Shown one piece after another: positions 25,031 through 33,851 of a stretch of 64,000 nucleotides of DNA. The notes beneath the pieces are model-generated. The model was not told the origin of the DNA and ran no database searches. It worked only from the letters and a program-made list of their open reading frames with translations. The DNA is taken from the NCBI RefSeq assembly GCF_014202975.1, contig NZ_JACHHZ010000003.1, forward strand, positions 806,001 to 870,000, given 5' to 3'. The stretch's first letter is position 1. Each line of letters opens with the position of its first letter. Both the position numbers and the translations under genes were made by a program. This stretch comes from Povalibacter uvarum. GTDB taxonomy: Bacteria; Pseudomonadota; Gammaproteobacteria; Steroidobacterales; Steroidobacteraceae.

Positions 25031-26299
25031 TCAGAGCCCCAGCTCGCTCTCCAAGTCGTCCGCTTTCTTCGCCTTCGTCTTCGCATTCGCCTTCTGCTGT
25101 TCCTGCAGTCGTTTCTGCATCGCCAGGGCCTGATCCTTCATTGCCTGCACCTTCGCGGGGTCGCTGTATTCCTGCTTGATGCGTTCGGCCTGCTGCTGGG
25201 CCTGGTCGATCTGCGGCTGCATCTTGGCCATCGCGAGCTTCTGCATTGCATCGCGCGCTGCCTGCGCCTTTTCATCCTGGCCCGCGACGCTGTAGTACTC
25301 GGCTGCGAGTGCATAGCGCTGCTTGCTGTTCGCGGTGTCGCCGAGCTGGCCGGCCTGCGTCCGGATCGTGTCCATGCGCTTGTCCTTTGCCGTGTGGTCC
25401 TCGGTCAGGAAATCGCCCTGGTAGTCGATCGCCGCCGCGAGCAGTTCAGGTGCGCCGGCGTATGACTTGGTCAGCGTTGCAACCCGCTGTTCGATGCGCT
25501 GATTGCGTTGAGCGAGCAGCTTGGCGCCTTCCGCCTGATCGGCCGCGGCGTGCCCCCAGGTTCGTGCGAGCCCGAGCGAGTCGCGCGATGCTTTCAGTGG
25601 ATCGCCGCCAGGAAACTTCGACCACTTCTGCACGAACGGCTGCTGGGCATTGACCCATGCCTGGGTTGCTGCGAAGTCGGTCGGATCTTCGGGGCGCGTT
25701 GCAACGCGCTGAACGATCCCACGCAGGTATTCCTCGTTGAATGCGGTGGATTCCTTCTGCAATGCACGTTCGAACCCCTTCGCCGGCATTGCCAGCACTT
25801 CGGTGAGATTGCGCGGATCGGGCGTGTAGGCACCGGTAACCGCGAGGCGAGCCTTGTTGTTGGCGGCGAATGCGCCGAGGGCGCGGTCTTCGAGCACATC
25901 ACGCGCCTTGCCATACACGCCGGGGCTGTCGGGATTGGCGCGAGCCCATGCCATGAGCGCGCGATCGGCTGCAGCGTATTGACCGCCGCGATCATAGAGA
26001 TCGAAAGCCTTTTCGAAGTTGCCGCTCTTCTCGGCAGCACCGCCGAGTTGCAAAGCGAGCGGGGCGGCGCGACGTGCAGCGGGGCCTTCGACGGGATTCG
26101 GATCGCAGGTGTAGTCCTGTGCAGCAACGTACGAGTTGAACGCGGCTTCCAGATTGCCCGCGGCTTCGAGCTGCTGAGCCTTCGCGTAACGCTGCTGGGT
26201 CTGCTGGACCGTCGAGTCGGCGGCGCAATCGGCGAGTGCTGTTCCCGTCGCTGCAAAGCAGGCAAATGCGACGGCGGAGAGGAGGAGGCGTGATTTCAT
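25031..26299 (-). CDS. Secreted/periplasmic TPR-like protein of unknown function
   Basis: 422 residues from ATG 26299, with a signal peptide (MKSRLLLSAVAFACFAATGTALA). The mature part is alanine-rich and helical, with TPR-like pairs (Q-R-Y-A-K-A-Q-Q-L-E-A-A-G-N-L-E-A-A; then N-F-E-K-A-F-D-L-Y-D-R-G; then Q-R-Y-A-L-A-A-E-Y-Y-S-V-A-G). The last 80 residues are Gln/Lys/Glu-rich and probably coiled coil, ending in K-K-A-D-D-L-E-S-E-L-G-L. No enzymatic motif is visible. The DUF4412 gene lies 82 bases upstream in the same direction, across a family A repeat, so the two may be co-transcribed. Confidence 0.75.
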   Translation of the reverse strand: MKSRLLLSAVAFACFAATGTALADCAADSTVQQTQQRYAKAQQLEAAGNLEAAFNSYVAAQDYTCDPNPVEGPAARRAAPLALQLGGAAEKSGNFEKAFDLYDRGGQYAAADRALMAWARANPDSPGVYGKARDVLEDRALGAFAANNKARLAVTGAYTPDPRNLTEVLAMPAKGFERALQKESTAFNEEYLRGIVQRVATRPEDPTDFAATQAWVNAQQPFVQKWSKFPGGDPLKASRDSLGLARTWGHAAADQAEGAKLLAQRNQRIEQRVATLTKSYAGAPELLAAAIDYQGDFLTEDHTAKDKRMDTIRTQAGQLGDTANSKQRYALAAEYYSVAGQDEKAQAARDAMQKLAMAKMQPQIDQAQQQAERIKQEYSDPAKVQAMKDQALAMQKRLQEQQKANAKTKAKKADDLESELGL

Positions 26300-26338
26300 G
26301 GAGATTCTCGATGAGGTGTGCTGGTAGTGGCGCGCTTC

Positions 26339-26366
26339 CGTCATCCCCGCTTTCGCGGGAGTGACG
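26339..26366. repeat. Family A palindromic repeat, single copy
   Basis: CGTCATCCCCGCTTTCGCGG plus GAGTGACG lies between two co-oriented genes, so here it would sit inside a shared transcript. Confidence 0.8.
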
Positions 26367-26380
26367 AATCTCGCGTCCGA

Positions 26381-27037
26381 TCAATTGCCGCCGAGTCCGA
26401 GCGCATTCTTGAACATGCCCTTCATGCCGGGCTTCTGAGCGCCGCTGTTGCCGCCGCCGTTGAAGCCGAAGCTCGGCATCGCGGAGTAGTCGGCGGGGAG
26501 TTCGAACAGCTGCGGATCCTGCGTGCCGATCGTGATGTTCTTCAGCGTCATCGTGATGCGCGACTTCTCGCGACCGGATTTGCTCAGCATGTCCATCTTC
26601 ACTGCAATGCCTTCCTGCGTGATCCAGACGAAGCCGCCGGCGCTGCCGTCCTTCATGAGCATCTTGTACTTGGTCGCTTCGAAGCCTTCGACGGATTCGG
26701 TGCCGACGATGGTGATCTCGACTTCGCTGTCCGGCGCCGCGCCGGATTGCTGGGCCGCCTTCGCGAAATCGATCTGCTGATACATCTTCTGCATCGGCAT
26801 GAGCGACCAGCCGAGCTGCTTGTCACGGCGCAGGATCATCACGCTCTTCATGTCGCCCATGTGCATTTCCATGCGTTCCTTGTCCTTCGCGGAATACACC
26901 TTGCCGTCGAACGTGCCGGAGCTCGATTCGATGACGCGGTCGGCCGAGTACTCGACCGTGGGGACGGGAAGGCCGGCACCGTGCGCGGTGGTGGCGCAGA
27001 CGGTGAGGCCGAGAAGGATGGAAAGACGCTTGAACAT
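26381..27037 (-). CDS. DUF4412-domain secreted protein
   Basis: 218 residues from ATG 27037, with GGAG seven bases upstream and a signal peptide (FKRLSILLGLTVCATTAHG). The body alternates beta-like stretches typical of DUF4412 (F-D-G-K-V-Y-S-A-K-D-K-E-R-M-E-M, then S-V-M-I-L-R-R-D-K-Q-L-G-W, then L-P-A-D-Y). This fold resembles outer-membrane-lipoprotein carrier-like sheets. The C terminus is Gly/Asn/Met-rich. The function is unknown. A perfect palindrome lies 26 bases before the start. Confidence 0.78.
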   Translation of the reverse strand: MFKRLSILLGLTVCATTAHGAGLPVPTVEYSADRVIESSSGTFDGKVYSAKDKERMEMHMGDMKSVMILRRDKQLGWSLMPMQKMYQQIDFAKAAQQSGAAPDSEVEITIVGTESVEGFEATKYKMLMKDGSAGGFVWITQEGIAVKMDMLSKSGREKSRITMTLKNITIGTQDPQLFELPADYSAMPSFGFNGGGNSGAQKPGMKGMFKNALGLGGN

Positions 27038-27062
27038 GGAAGGCTCCTGCGAACTGGTTATT

Positions 27063-27075
27063 GAGACAGTGTCTC
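27063..27075. promoter_or_regulatory. GAGACAGTGTCTC palindrome, putative operator
   Basis: GAGACA-G-TGTCTC is a perfect inverted repeat, flanked by AT pairs so that similarity extends to ATT...GAT. It is 26-38 bases upstream of the DUF4412 start, where a repressor site would overlap the promoter. The form is like TetR-family operators, but no TetR gene lies in this window. Confidence 0.55.
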
Positions 27076-27401
27076 GATGGGCGCGCAGTCTGCGGATGAC
27101 CGCCTGGAGTCGAATCACCCGGAGGAGCCACAGGAGAGGGGGCAGGAGAGCCACTGGGATTGGCCAACCGACTACTGGCGGCTGGCCCACCGGCGGCGCT
27201 TCAGAATGAGCCAAAACAGGCGGTTTTTGCTCCGGCCAGGTGGCGGGCTGGCCAGGCAGCCAGGTGGGTCGGTTTGCCGTCCAATTGTTTTTCCCGATCG
27301 ACGGAATCGTTACCAGAGATTGGTGATCGCCCCCGGCGCCCCGATGATCGGATCTCAGGCCAGGATTTCCCTGTCCGACGGCTATTCATGGAGTCTTTGC
27401 A
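27076..27401. other. Intergenic region between DUF4412 and thioredoxin genes
   Basis: About 325 bases between divergent genes. Only repetitive GGCTGG/CCAGGTGG-type GC-rich stretches are visible (27225-27270). No credible ORF or RNA gene was found. It presumably carries the thioredoxin promoter, which I could not pinpoint. Confidence 0.3.
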
Positions 27402-27746
27402 ATGAGCCATCCGAACATCATCCCCGTCACCGATGCCAGTTTTGACACTCAGGTGCTCGGTGCCGAGGGTCCGGTGCTGGTGAAGTTCGAGGCCGACTGG
27501 TGCGGCCCGTGCCAGGCGATGAAGCCGATGATCCACGATCTGGCCGAGCAGTACGGCGATCGCCTCACGATCGCGACCGTGGACATCGACCAGAACAACC
27601 GGACGCCGCATCGGTTTGGCGTGCGTGGCGTGCCCACTGTCATCCTTTTCGACAAGGGGCAGATCGTGGGCCAGAAGGTCGGTCTGCCGCGCAAGGCGGA
27701 CCTTGCAGGCCTGATCGAAAGCCGGCTGAGCCAGTCCGCGGCATAA
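27402..27746 (+). CDS. Thioredoxin
   Basis: 114 residues, the size of classical thioredoxins. The redox-active motif D-W-C-G-P-C is at residues 32-37, the buried Asp and cis-proline loop are in G-V-R-G-V-P-T-V-I-L-F near 72-82, and the G-x-x-x-x-x-x-L end is present. It has no signal peptide, so it is cytoplasmic and reduces protein disulfides, fed by thioredoxin reductase. It stands alone, followed by a strong hairpin. Whether it is the main TrxA or a second thioredoxin cannot be judged here. Confidence 0.93.
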   Translation: MSHPNIIPVTDASFDTQVLGAEGPVLVKFEADWCGPCQAMKPMIHDLAEQYGDRLTIATVDIDQNNRTPHRFGVRGVPTVILFDKGQIVGQKVGLPRKADLAGLIESRLSQSAA

Positions 27747-27774
27747 CATTTGCCTGAAGGGGCACGTGTGGCCC

Positions 27775-27804
27775 GCATCCGGTGGCGATGACGCCGCCGG
27801 ATGC
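27775..27804 (+). terminator. Strong hairpin after the thioredoxin gene
   Basis: GCATCCGGTGGCG-ATGA-CGCCGCCGGATGC forms a 13-base stem with one G-T pair, 28 bases after the stop. Only a weak AAAAGTTTTG follows, so it may be a poor intrinsic terminator or a 3' stabiliser. Confidence 0.6.
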
Positions 27805-27915
27805 GGATGAAAAGTTTTGTGCCACGGAAAGTGCTGAGGCGCGCTGCGCTGGGTATGGGTAGTAGGATTCGGCAACAGCGGAAGCGAATCCAACAAGGTC
27901 CCCCAGAACATCTCA

Positions 27916-30615
27916 GTGGGCAACGGCACCGTGAAGTCTTCCGGCCGGTCGGTCGACGATACGCCTCTGCGTGTCAGGTTGGCTTCGTTGCCTCACGCCG
28001 CGTGCGTCATCGATGCCGAAGGGCGGGTGCTCGCGAGCAACGCGAAAGCACGGCGCACGTTTCGCCGTCGCGGCGAGGCGCTCGGTGATCGGCCCATCAC
28101 CGATTTCATTCCCGACATCGCAGTGCGCGATCTCATCGACGCAAGCAGTATTCCCGGTTCGAAGCGGCGAGAGCTCCACGGCGTGTGGCCCGACGGCACC
28201 CGATTCCCGCTGGGCATCCGGTTTGCGCGCATTCGCTACCGCCAAACGAATGCGTTGCTGCTCACGCTGACCGATCTCACACGTCGCAAGCTCCTGGAAG
28301 CCAACGAACGCGACAGCCGCTACGGCTTTCGTCAGCTCGCACAGGCGTTTCCGCAAATTCTCTGGACCTGTCATCCCGACGGATCGGCGGAGTACTTCGG
28401 TCCGCAGTGGATCACGTTCACCGGCGCGGCACTGGAAGAGCAGCTCGGTCGAGGCTGGTTCCGGCATGTCCACGAAGAGCATCGCGCGGCGCTGGAGCGG
28501 GACTGGAGTGCCGCGGTCGCTGCTGTTCAGACACTGAAGACCGAGTTCCAGGTGCGTCATCACGAAGGTCACTACCACTGGTTCGAGGCGACCCTCGTGC
28601 CCGTGCGCGACCGCGAGCACACGCTCGTGCGCTGGATCGGCATCATGAACGACATCCACGAGGCGCGGCTGAATCGCATGGCGCTCATCGAGGAACGCGA
28701 TCGCTTTGCAAAGCTCGTCGCCAGCGCGCCCGGCGCCATCTATTCGTTCCGGCTGCGACCCGATGGCTCGGCTCACTTTCCATTGGCGAGTGTCGGCATC
28801 AAGGATCTGGTCGGGCTGACCGAGGAGGAGCTGCAGGCGGATGCCGCGCCAAACTCGGATCGCATCCACGCGGACGACCAGGCGCGGATCAATCGTTCGA
28901 TTGCCGAGTCCGCGCGCACGCTCGTGCCGTGGCGCAACGAATGGCGCGTGCGTCATCCGGAGAAAGGCGAGATCTGGGTCGAGGCGCACGCAGTTCCTAC
29001 GCGCGAGCCCGATGGCGGCACGCTGTGGTACGGCCTCATGATCGATGTAACGCAGCGCAAGCATGCCGAAGAAGAGCTGCGGCGGTCACAGGCGCGCTTG
29101 CAGGCCGCCGTCATGGCGAGCGGCATCGGCACTTACATCTGGGATGCGGTGAGCGGTCGCCTCTGGTGGGACGACGTGCTGCTCAAGCTCTTCGATCGCA
29201 CGCGCGAAGAGATCGAGCAGGGCGGTATCGAAGGCGCCGCGCAGTTCGTGCAGCCGGAAGATCGCGCCCTGGTGTTCAAGTCGATGATCCCCGTGCGCGA
29301 AGGCAAGATCGACACGATCAACGTCGAGTACCGCTCGCTGCGCCACGATGGTGAGCTGCAGTGGGTCGCGGCGACGGGCCGCGTCGACCGCGATGCTCAA
29401 GGCCAGATCACGCGCATGACCGGCGCATGCATGGACATCACCGCGCGAAAGCGAGCCGAGGAAGCACAGCGCAACTCGCAGAAAATCGAAGCGCTCGGCA
29501 CGCTGGCCGGCGGTATCGCGCATGACTTCAACAATCTGCTGCTCGCGATCGCGGGCAATGCCCGGCTCGCGATGGATGAGCTGAATGCGGCTCATCCCGC
29601 CCGACGCAATATCGAGGAGATCGAGACCGCGGGTGCACGGGCATCGGACCTCGTTCATCGGATACTCGCCTTCAGTCACCAGAGCGAACCGCGCCGCGCC
29701 ATTATCGAGCTCAAGCCCACGGTCGAGGAAGCGTTGCGGCTGCTGCGCGCAACGCTCCCGGCGATGATCAAGATCCAGTCGCGGTTCTCCGCGGACACCC
29801 CGCCGGTGAATGCGGACTCGACCCAGATCCACCAGATCATCATGAATCTCGTGACCAACTCGGCGCACGCGATCGGCGATGACGGCGGGACGATTGCCGT
29901 GGAGATCGATCGCGTGCACGCCGGCAACGGCAGCCTCGATATCCCGGGTGACATCGCTCCGGGTGTTCATGCGCGCATTCGCGTGGCCGATACGGGTTGC
30001 GGGATGGACCGCGGAACGCTCGATCGCATCTTCGATCCCTTCTTCACGACCAAGCCGGTCGGGCAGGGGACCGGCCTCGGATTGAGCGTCGTGCATGGCA
30101 TCGTGCGCAGTCACGAAGGCGCGATTACCGTCGAGAGCGAGCCCGATCGCGGCAGCATGTTCAGCGTGTATCTGCCTGCATCGACGCGACCGGTCGACCG
30201 CGTCGAAACACCGGTGACAACCGTCGAGCGAGGGCGCGGACAGCGCGTCATGTACGTCGATGACGAAGATGCACTTGTATACCTGCTGACGCGGACCCTG
30301 CAGCGTCTCGGCTACGAGGTCGTCGGCTTCAACGATCCAGGACAGGCGCTGCAGGCCTTTCAGGAAAACCCCGCAGGCTTCGATGTCATCGTCACGGATG
30401 TCGCGATGCCCGGAATGTCGGGCTTTCACCTGGCGCGGGCGCTGCTCGACGTTCGCGCCGACATTCCGATCGTCATGACCTCGGGCTACGTGCGTCCGCA
30501 GGATCGCGAAGCGGCGCAGAAGATCGGCGTGCGCGACCTGATTCTCAAGCCGGACACCCTGGAAGAGCTGGGGCGGACGCTCGAACAGTTGTTCCGGCAA
30601 CACCAGTCCTCCTGA
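27916..30615 (+). CDS. PAS-domain hybrid sensor histidine kinase/response regulator
   Basis: 899 residues. About four PAS/PAC modules span residues 20-510 (W-I-G-I-M-N-D-I-H-E near 250 and W-Y-G-L-M-I-D-V-T-Q-R-K near 375 are typical PAC ends). Next are a HisKA domain with phospho-acceptor His in G-G-I-A-H-D-F-N-N-L-L near 536, a HATPase (G-T-G-L-G-L-S-V-V-H-G) and a C-terminal receiver with phospho-acceptor Asp in V-I-V-T-D-V-A-M-P-G-M near 827. There is no membrane segment, so sensing is cytoplasmic. It starts at GTG 27916 without a strong ribosome site. No partner regulator is adjacent, so it probably signals through a phosphorelay. Confidence 0.93.
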   Translation: MGNGTVKSSGRSVDDTPLRVRLASLPHAACVIDAEGRVLASNAKARRTFRRRGEALGDRPITDFIPDIAVRDLIDASSIPGSKRRELHGVWPDGTRFPLGIRFARIRYRQTNALLLTLTDLTRRKLLEANERDSRYGFRQLAQAFPQILWTCHPDGSAEYFGPQWITFTGAALEEQLGRGWFRHVHEEHRAALERDWSAAVAAVQTLKTEFQVRHHEGHYHWFEATLVPVRDREHTLVRWIGIMNDIHEARLNRMALIEERDRFAKLVASAPGAIYSFRLRPDGSAHFPLASVGIKDLVGLTEEELQADAAPNSDRIHADDQARINRSIAESARTLVPWRNEWRVRHPEKGEIWVEAHAVPTREPDGGTLWYGLMIDVTQRKHAEEELRRSQARLQAAVMASGIGTYIWDAVSGRLWWDDVLLKLFDRTREEIEQGGIEGAAQFVQPEDRALVFKSMIPVREGKIDTINVEYRSLRHDGELQWVAATGRVDRDAQGQITRMTGACMDITARKRAEEAQRNSQKIEALGTLAGGIAHDFNNLLLAIAGNARLAMDELNAAHPARRNIEEIETAGARASDLVHRILAFSHQSEPRRAIIELKPTVEEALRLLRATLPAMIKIQSRFSADTPPVNADSTQIHQIIMNLVTNSAHAIGDDGGTIAVEIDRVHAGNGSLDIPGDIAPGVHARIRVADTGCGMDRGTLDRIFDPFFTTKPVGQGTGLGLSVVHGIVRSHEGAITVESEPDRGSMFSVYLPASTRPVDRVETPVTTVERGRGQRVMYVDDEDALVYLLTRTLQRLGYEVVGFNDPGQALQAFQENPAGFDVIVTDVAMPGMSGFHLARALLDVRADIPIVMTSGYVRPQDREAAQKIGVRDLILKPDTLEELGRTLEQLFRQHQSS

Positions 30616-30691
30616 TACCCGCCGCCCCGATGGGGCGTTTTGCGCCGGCAACCTGCTAGAGTCCATTCCTTCGTTTTCGGGAGGAAGGTTC

Positions 30692-32485
30692 GTGCGCCGC
30701 TTCAACGAAACCCCAATTTCGTCACTCCCGCGAACGCGGGAGTCCATTCCACTCAGCCAGATGGATTCCCGCCTTCGCGGGAATGACGGAGAAGCGCTCG
30801 CAAACTGCCTGCGAGCCGCGGTGCTCGGCGTCGCCTGCCTCCTTGTCGCCGGACCCGCAACGAGCGCCGAGTCCGTCGATCTGCTGATCCGCAACGGTCT
30901 CGTGTTCGACGGACACGGAAACGCTCCGGTGCATGGCGATGTGGCCGTGCGCGGTGGACGTGTCGTCGCGGTCGGTGCGCTGAAGGATTACCAGGCCGAA
31001 AAGCAGGTCGACGCTCGTGGGCTCGCGGTCGCGCCGGGCTTCATCAACGTACTGTCGTGGGCGCCCGAATCGCTGTTGCACGACGGTCGCGGGATGAGCG
31101 ACATCAAGCAGGGCGTCACGCTCGAGATCTTCGGCGAGGGCAATTCGTATGGTCCCGTCAACGACGTGATCCGCGAGGAAATGATCAAGACGCAGGGCGA
31201 CATCCGCTACGACGTCACCTGGAAGTCCCTCGATGATTTCCTGACGACGCTGACGAAGCGCGGTGTGTCGCCGAACGTCGCGTCGTTCATCGGTGCTACG
31301 ACGGTGCGTGAGTACGTGCTCGGCTTCGCGGATCGTCCCCCTTCGCCGGCCGAGCTCAAACAGATGCAGGAGCTCGTGCGCGAAGCGATGCGCGACGGTG
31401 CGCTCGGGGTCGGCAGTTCGCTGATCTATGCGCCGGCCGCTTACGCGAAGACGGATGAGCTCGTCGCGCTCGCCAGCGCGGCAGGCGAATTCAATGGCGC
31501 ATACATCTCCCACATGCGCAGCGAAGGCGATCGTTTTCTCGAAGCGCTCGATGAGCTGATCCAGATTTCGCGCGAAGGCAAGGTGCACGGCGAGATCTAT
31601 CACCTCAAGGCCGCCGGCGAAAAGAACTGGCCGAAGATGTCGCAGGCGATCGCGAAGATCGAAGCGGCCCGCAAGCAGGGGCTGAGCATCGCTGCGAACA
31701 TGTATGCCTACCCGGCGGGTGCCACGGGACTCGACGCGGCGATGCCGCCGTGGGTGCAGGAGGGCGGGCTCGATGCGTGGATCGATCGGTTGCAGCAACC
31801 CGCGATCCGGGAGCGCGTCATTCGCGAGATGAAGACGCCCGCCAAGGATTGGGAGAGCCTGTTCCTCGCAGCGGGGTCACCCGATCGCGTGCTGCTGATC
31901 GGCTTCAAGAACGACAAGCTCAAGCCGCTCACCGGCAAGACACTGGCCGAGGTGGCGCGCATGCGCGGCAAGTCTGCGGAGGAGACGGCGATCGACCTCG
32001 TGATCGAAGACCGCACGCGAGTCTCTACGGCCTATTTCCTCATGTCGGAGGAGAACGTGACGCTGGGATTGTCGCAGCCGTGGGTCAGCCTCGGATCGGA
32101 CGCGGATGCACCGGCGACGGAGGGCGTGTTCCTCAAGAGCAACTCGCATCCGCGCGCTTACGGCAATTTCGCGCGGTTCCTGGGGCTGTACGTGCGTGAG
32201 AAGAAGGTGACGACGCTGCCCGATGCCATTCGCCGCATGACGCATCTGCCGGCGCTCAACTTCAAGCTGAAGGATCGGGGTTGTCTCGAGAAGGGCTGCT
32301 ACGCCGACATCGTCATCTTCGATCCGGCCACGATCGCGGATCATTCGACGTTCGCCGATCCGCATCGGTATTCGACCGGTGTCGCTCATGTGTTCGTGAA
32401 CGGCATTCAGGTGCTGCGCGACGGCCAACACACTGGCGCCACGCCGGGTCAGGTGGTGCGAGGTCCGGGCTGGAAGGGGGAGTGA
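30692..32485 (+). CDS. D-aminoacylase-like amidohydrolase, secreted
   Basis: 597 residues starting at GTG 30692 behind an ideal GGAGGAAGG. The protein belongs to the N-acyl-D-amino-acid deacylase group of metallo-amidohydrolases: S-V-D-L-L-I-R-N-G-L-V-F-D-G at the start of the fold, S-H-M-R-S-E-G near 280, and a late G-S-D-A-D-A-P with the catalytic Asp. The usual metal-binding H-x-H after P-G-F-I-D is replaced by P-G-F-I-N-V-L-S-W. A signal-peptide core (AVLGVACLLVAGPATSA) is preceded by about 25 residues encoded by a family A repeat pair. It probably acts in the periplasm. Confidence 0.85.
   Translation: MRRFNETPISSLPRTRESIPLSQMDSRLRGNDGEALANCLRAAVLGVACLLVAGPATSAESVDLLIRNGLVFDGHGNAPVHGDVAVRGGRVVAVGALKDYQAEKQVDARGLAVAPGFINVLSWAPESLLHDGRGMSDIKQGVTLEIFGEGNSYGPVNDVIREEMIKTQGDIRYDVTWKSLDDFLTTLTKRGVSPNVASFIGATTVREYVLGFADRPPSPAELKQMQELVREAMRDGALGVGSSLIYAPAAYAKTDELVALASAAGEFNGAYISHMRSEGDRFLEALDELIQISREGKVHGEIYHLKAAGEKNWPKMSQAIAKIEAARKQGLSIAANMYAYPAGATGLDAAMPPWVQEGGLDAWIDRLQQPAIRERVIREMKTPAKDWESLFLAAGSPDRVLLIGFKNDKLKPLTGKTLAEVARMRGKSAEETAIDLVIEDRTRVSTAYFLMSEENVTLGLSQPWVSLGSDADAPATEGVFLKSNSHPRAYGNFARFLGLYVREKKVTTLPDAIRRMTHLPALNFKLKDRGCLEKGCYADIVIFDPATIADHSTFADPHRYSTGVAHVFVNGIQVLRDGQHTGATPGQVVRGPGWKGE
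30720..30789. repeat. Family A inverted pair inside the 5' end of the amidohydrolase gene
   Basis: CGTCACTCCCGCGAACGCGG plus GAGTCCA, then a spacer, then ATGGATTCCCGCCTTCGCGG plus GAATGAC. The pair lies between codon 10 and codon 33 of the gene and is read through without a stop. Confidence 0.88.
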
Positions 32486-32495
32486 ACTTTCACGC

Positions 32496-32525
32496 CGTCA
32501 CTCCCGCGAACGCGGGAGTCCATCC
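32496..32525. repeat. Family A palindromic repeat, single copy
   Basis: CGTCACTCCCGCGAACGCGG plus GAGTCCATCC follows the amidohydrolase stop by 10 bases. The amidohydrolase gene therefore has a family A copy at both ends. Confidence 0.85.
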
Positions 32526-32535
32526 GTAACACCGC

Positions 32536-33783
32536 ATGCTGTCGCGCCGCCACCTGCTCCTCGGCTTGCCGATTCTGGCAACCGCAGCCGTGGCGGCCAA
32601 TGAATCGAGGACTACCCGTTTGAGCCAGAACAGACCGCTACGCATCCGGACGATCACGGCCGGCGTCGAACTGGAAAATGCATCGCAGCTCGACCGGATC
32701 GAACGCGCCGTGTCCGTTCTTCAGCGAGGTCGCAAGCACTTCGAGGAAGCCGGTTACGAAGTCCAGACGACGCGCGTCGCGACGAACCCGTTCCTCGCCT
32801 CGCTCGATGCGGCCGCGCGCGACCGACAATTGCCGCTGCTCGAGAAGTTGGATCAGCTGGTCAGCGAAAGCGGCGTGATTGCGAGCGTAGGGCCGGTGAT
32901 CGACGCGGATCGTGCTGACGATGCTTTCGGGTTCTGGGCCGCTGAGCTCGTTCGCCGGACGCGCTCCGTCAGCTTCTCCGCGAACATCGCCTCCGAATCG
33001 ATTCATCCGCGGACGTCACTGGCGGCAGCTCGGGCGATGGTGACGCTGTCCACCGCGATTCCGAACGGGCTGGGTAACTTCCGTTTCGCTGCGGCAGCGA
33101 ACATTCCTGCCGGCACGCCTTTCTTTCCGGTCGCTTGGCATCGCGGCGCGGAGTCGATAGCGATCGGTGTCGAGTCAGCTGCCATCGTCGAGGACGCCTT
33201 CCGCGAGGCGAAGAGTGCCGATGCGACAAGAGTGTTGCGCGAAACGATGACAAAGGCGCTGCGTCCCATCGAGACGCTGGCGCAGCAGTTCGCGCAGCGC
33301 GAAGGACGCGACTACCTGGGAATCGACAGCTCACCCGCGCCGCTGAAGGATCGAAGCATCGCCGCTGCAATCGAAGCACTGATCGGTGGGCCCTTCGGCA
33401 CGGCGTCGACGCTGGAGGCCTGTTCGATCATCACCGCGGCGATCAAGTCGCTCGACGTGAAGACTTGCGGCTATTCGGGCCTGATGCTTCCGGTGCTGGA
33501 AGATCCGGTGCTGGCGCAGCGGGCAGGAGAGGGACGTTTCGGTATTCGCGACCTGCTGCTGTATTCGAGCGTCTGCGGCACCGGGCTGGATGTCGTTCCA
33601 ATTCCTGGTGACACGCCCGTCGAGGCCGTAGCCGGATTGCTCCGGGACGTCGCAGCGCTGTCGGTGCGACTCAAGAAGGCGCTGTCAGCCCGCTTGTTCC
33701 TCGTGCCCGAAAAGCGCGTGGGCGAAATAGCCCGCTTCACCGACCCATTGCTTACTGATTGCACTGTGATGAAGCTGGACTAA
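32536..33783 (+). CDS. DUF711-family protein with signal peptide
   Basis: 415 residues. The N terminus (LSRRHLLLGLPILATAAVAA) looks like a Tat-type or Sec signal with paired Arg. The body matches the DUF711/UPF0210 pattern: R-I-R-T-I-T-A-G-V-E, a long helical first half, then D-Y-L-G-I-D-S-S-P-A-P and S-V-C-G-T-G-L-D-V-V-P-I-P-G-D. The family has a pyruvate-formate-lyase-like fold without an assigned reaction. It follows the amidohydrolase gene with only a repeat between, so the two may be one operon acting in the periplasm. Confidence 0.8.
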   Translation: MLSRRHLLLGLPILATAAVAANESRTTRLSQNRPLRIRTITAGVELENASQLDRIERAVSVLQRGRKHFEEAGYEVQTTRVATNPFLASLDAAARDRQLPLLEKLDQLVSESGVIASVGPVIDADRADDAFGFWAAELVRRTRSVSFSANIASESIHPRTSLAAARAMVTLSTAIPNGLGNFRFAAAANIPAGTPFFPVAWHRGAESIAIGVESAAIVEDAFREAKSADATRVLRETMTKALRPIETLAQQFAQREGRDYLGIDSSPAPLKDRSIAAAIEALIGGPFGTASTLEACSIITAAIKSLDVKTCGYSGLMLPVLEDPVLAQRAGEGRFGIRDLLLYSSVCGTGLDVVPIPGDTPVEAVAGLLRDVAALSVRLKKALSARLFLVPEKRVGEIARFTDPLLTDCTVMKLD

Positions 33784-33851
33784 GGTAGTGGCGTCCCTAC
33801 GCGTCCAGTAAACTCGCGCCCCGTCACCCGTCACCCGTCACCCAGCCTCCA

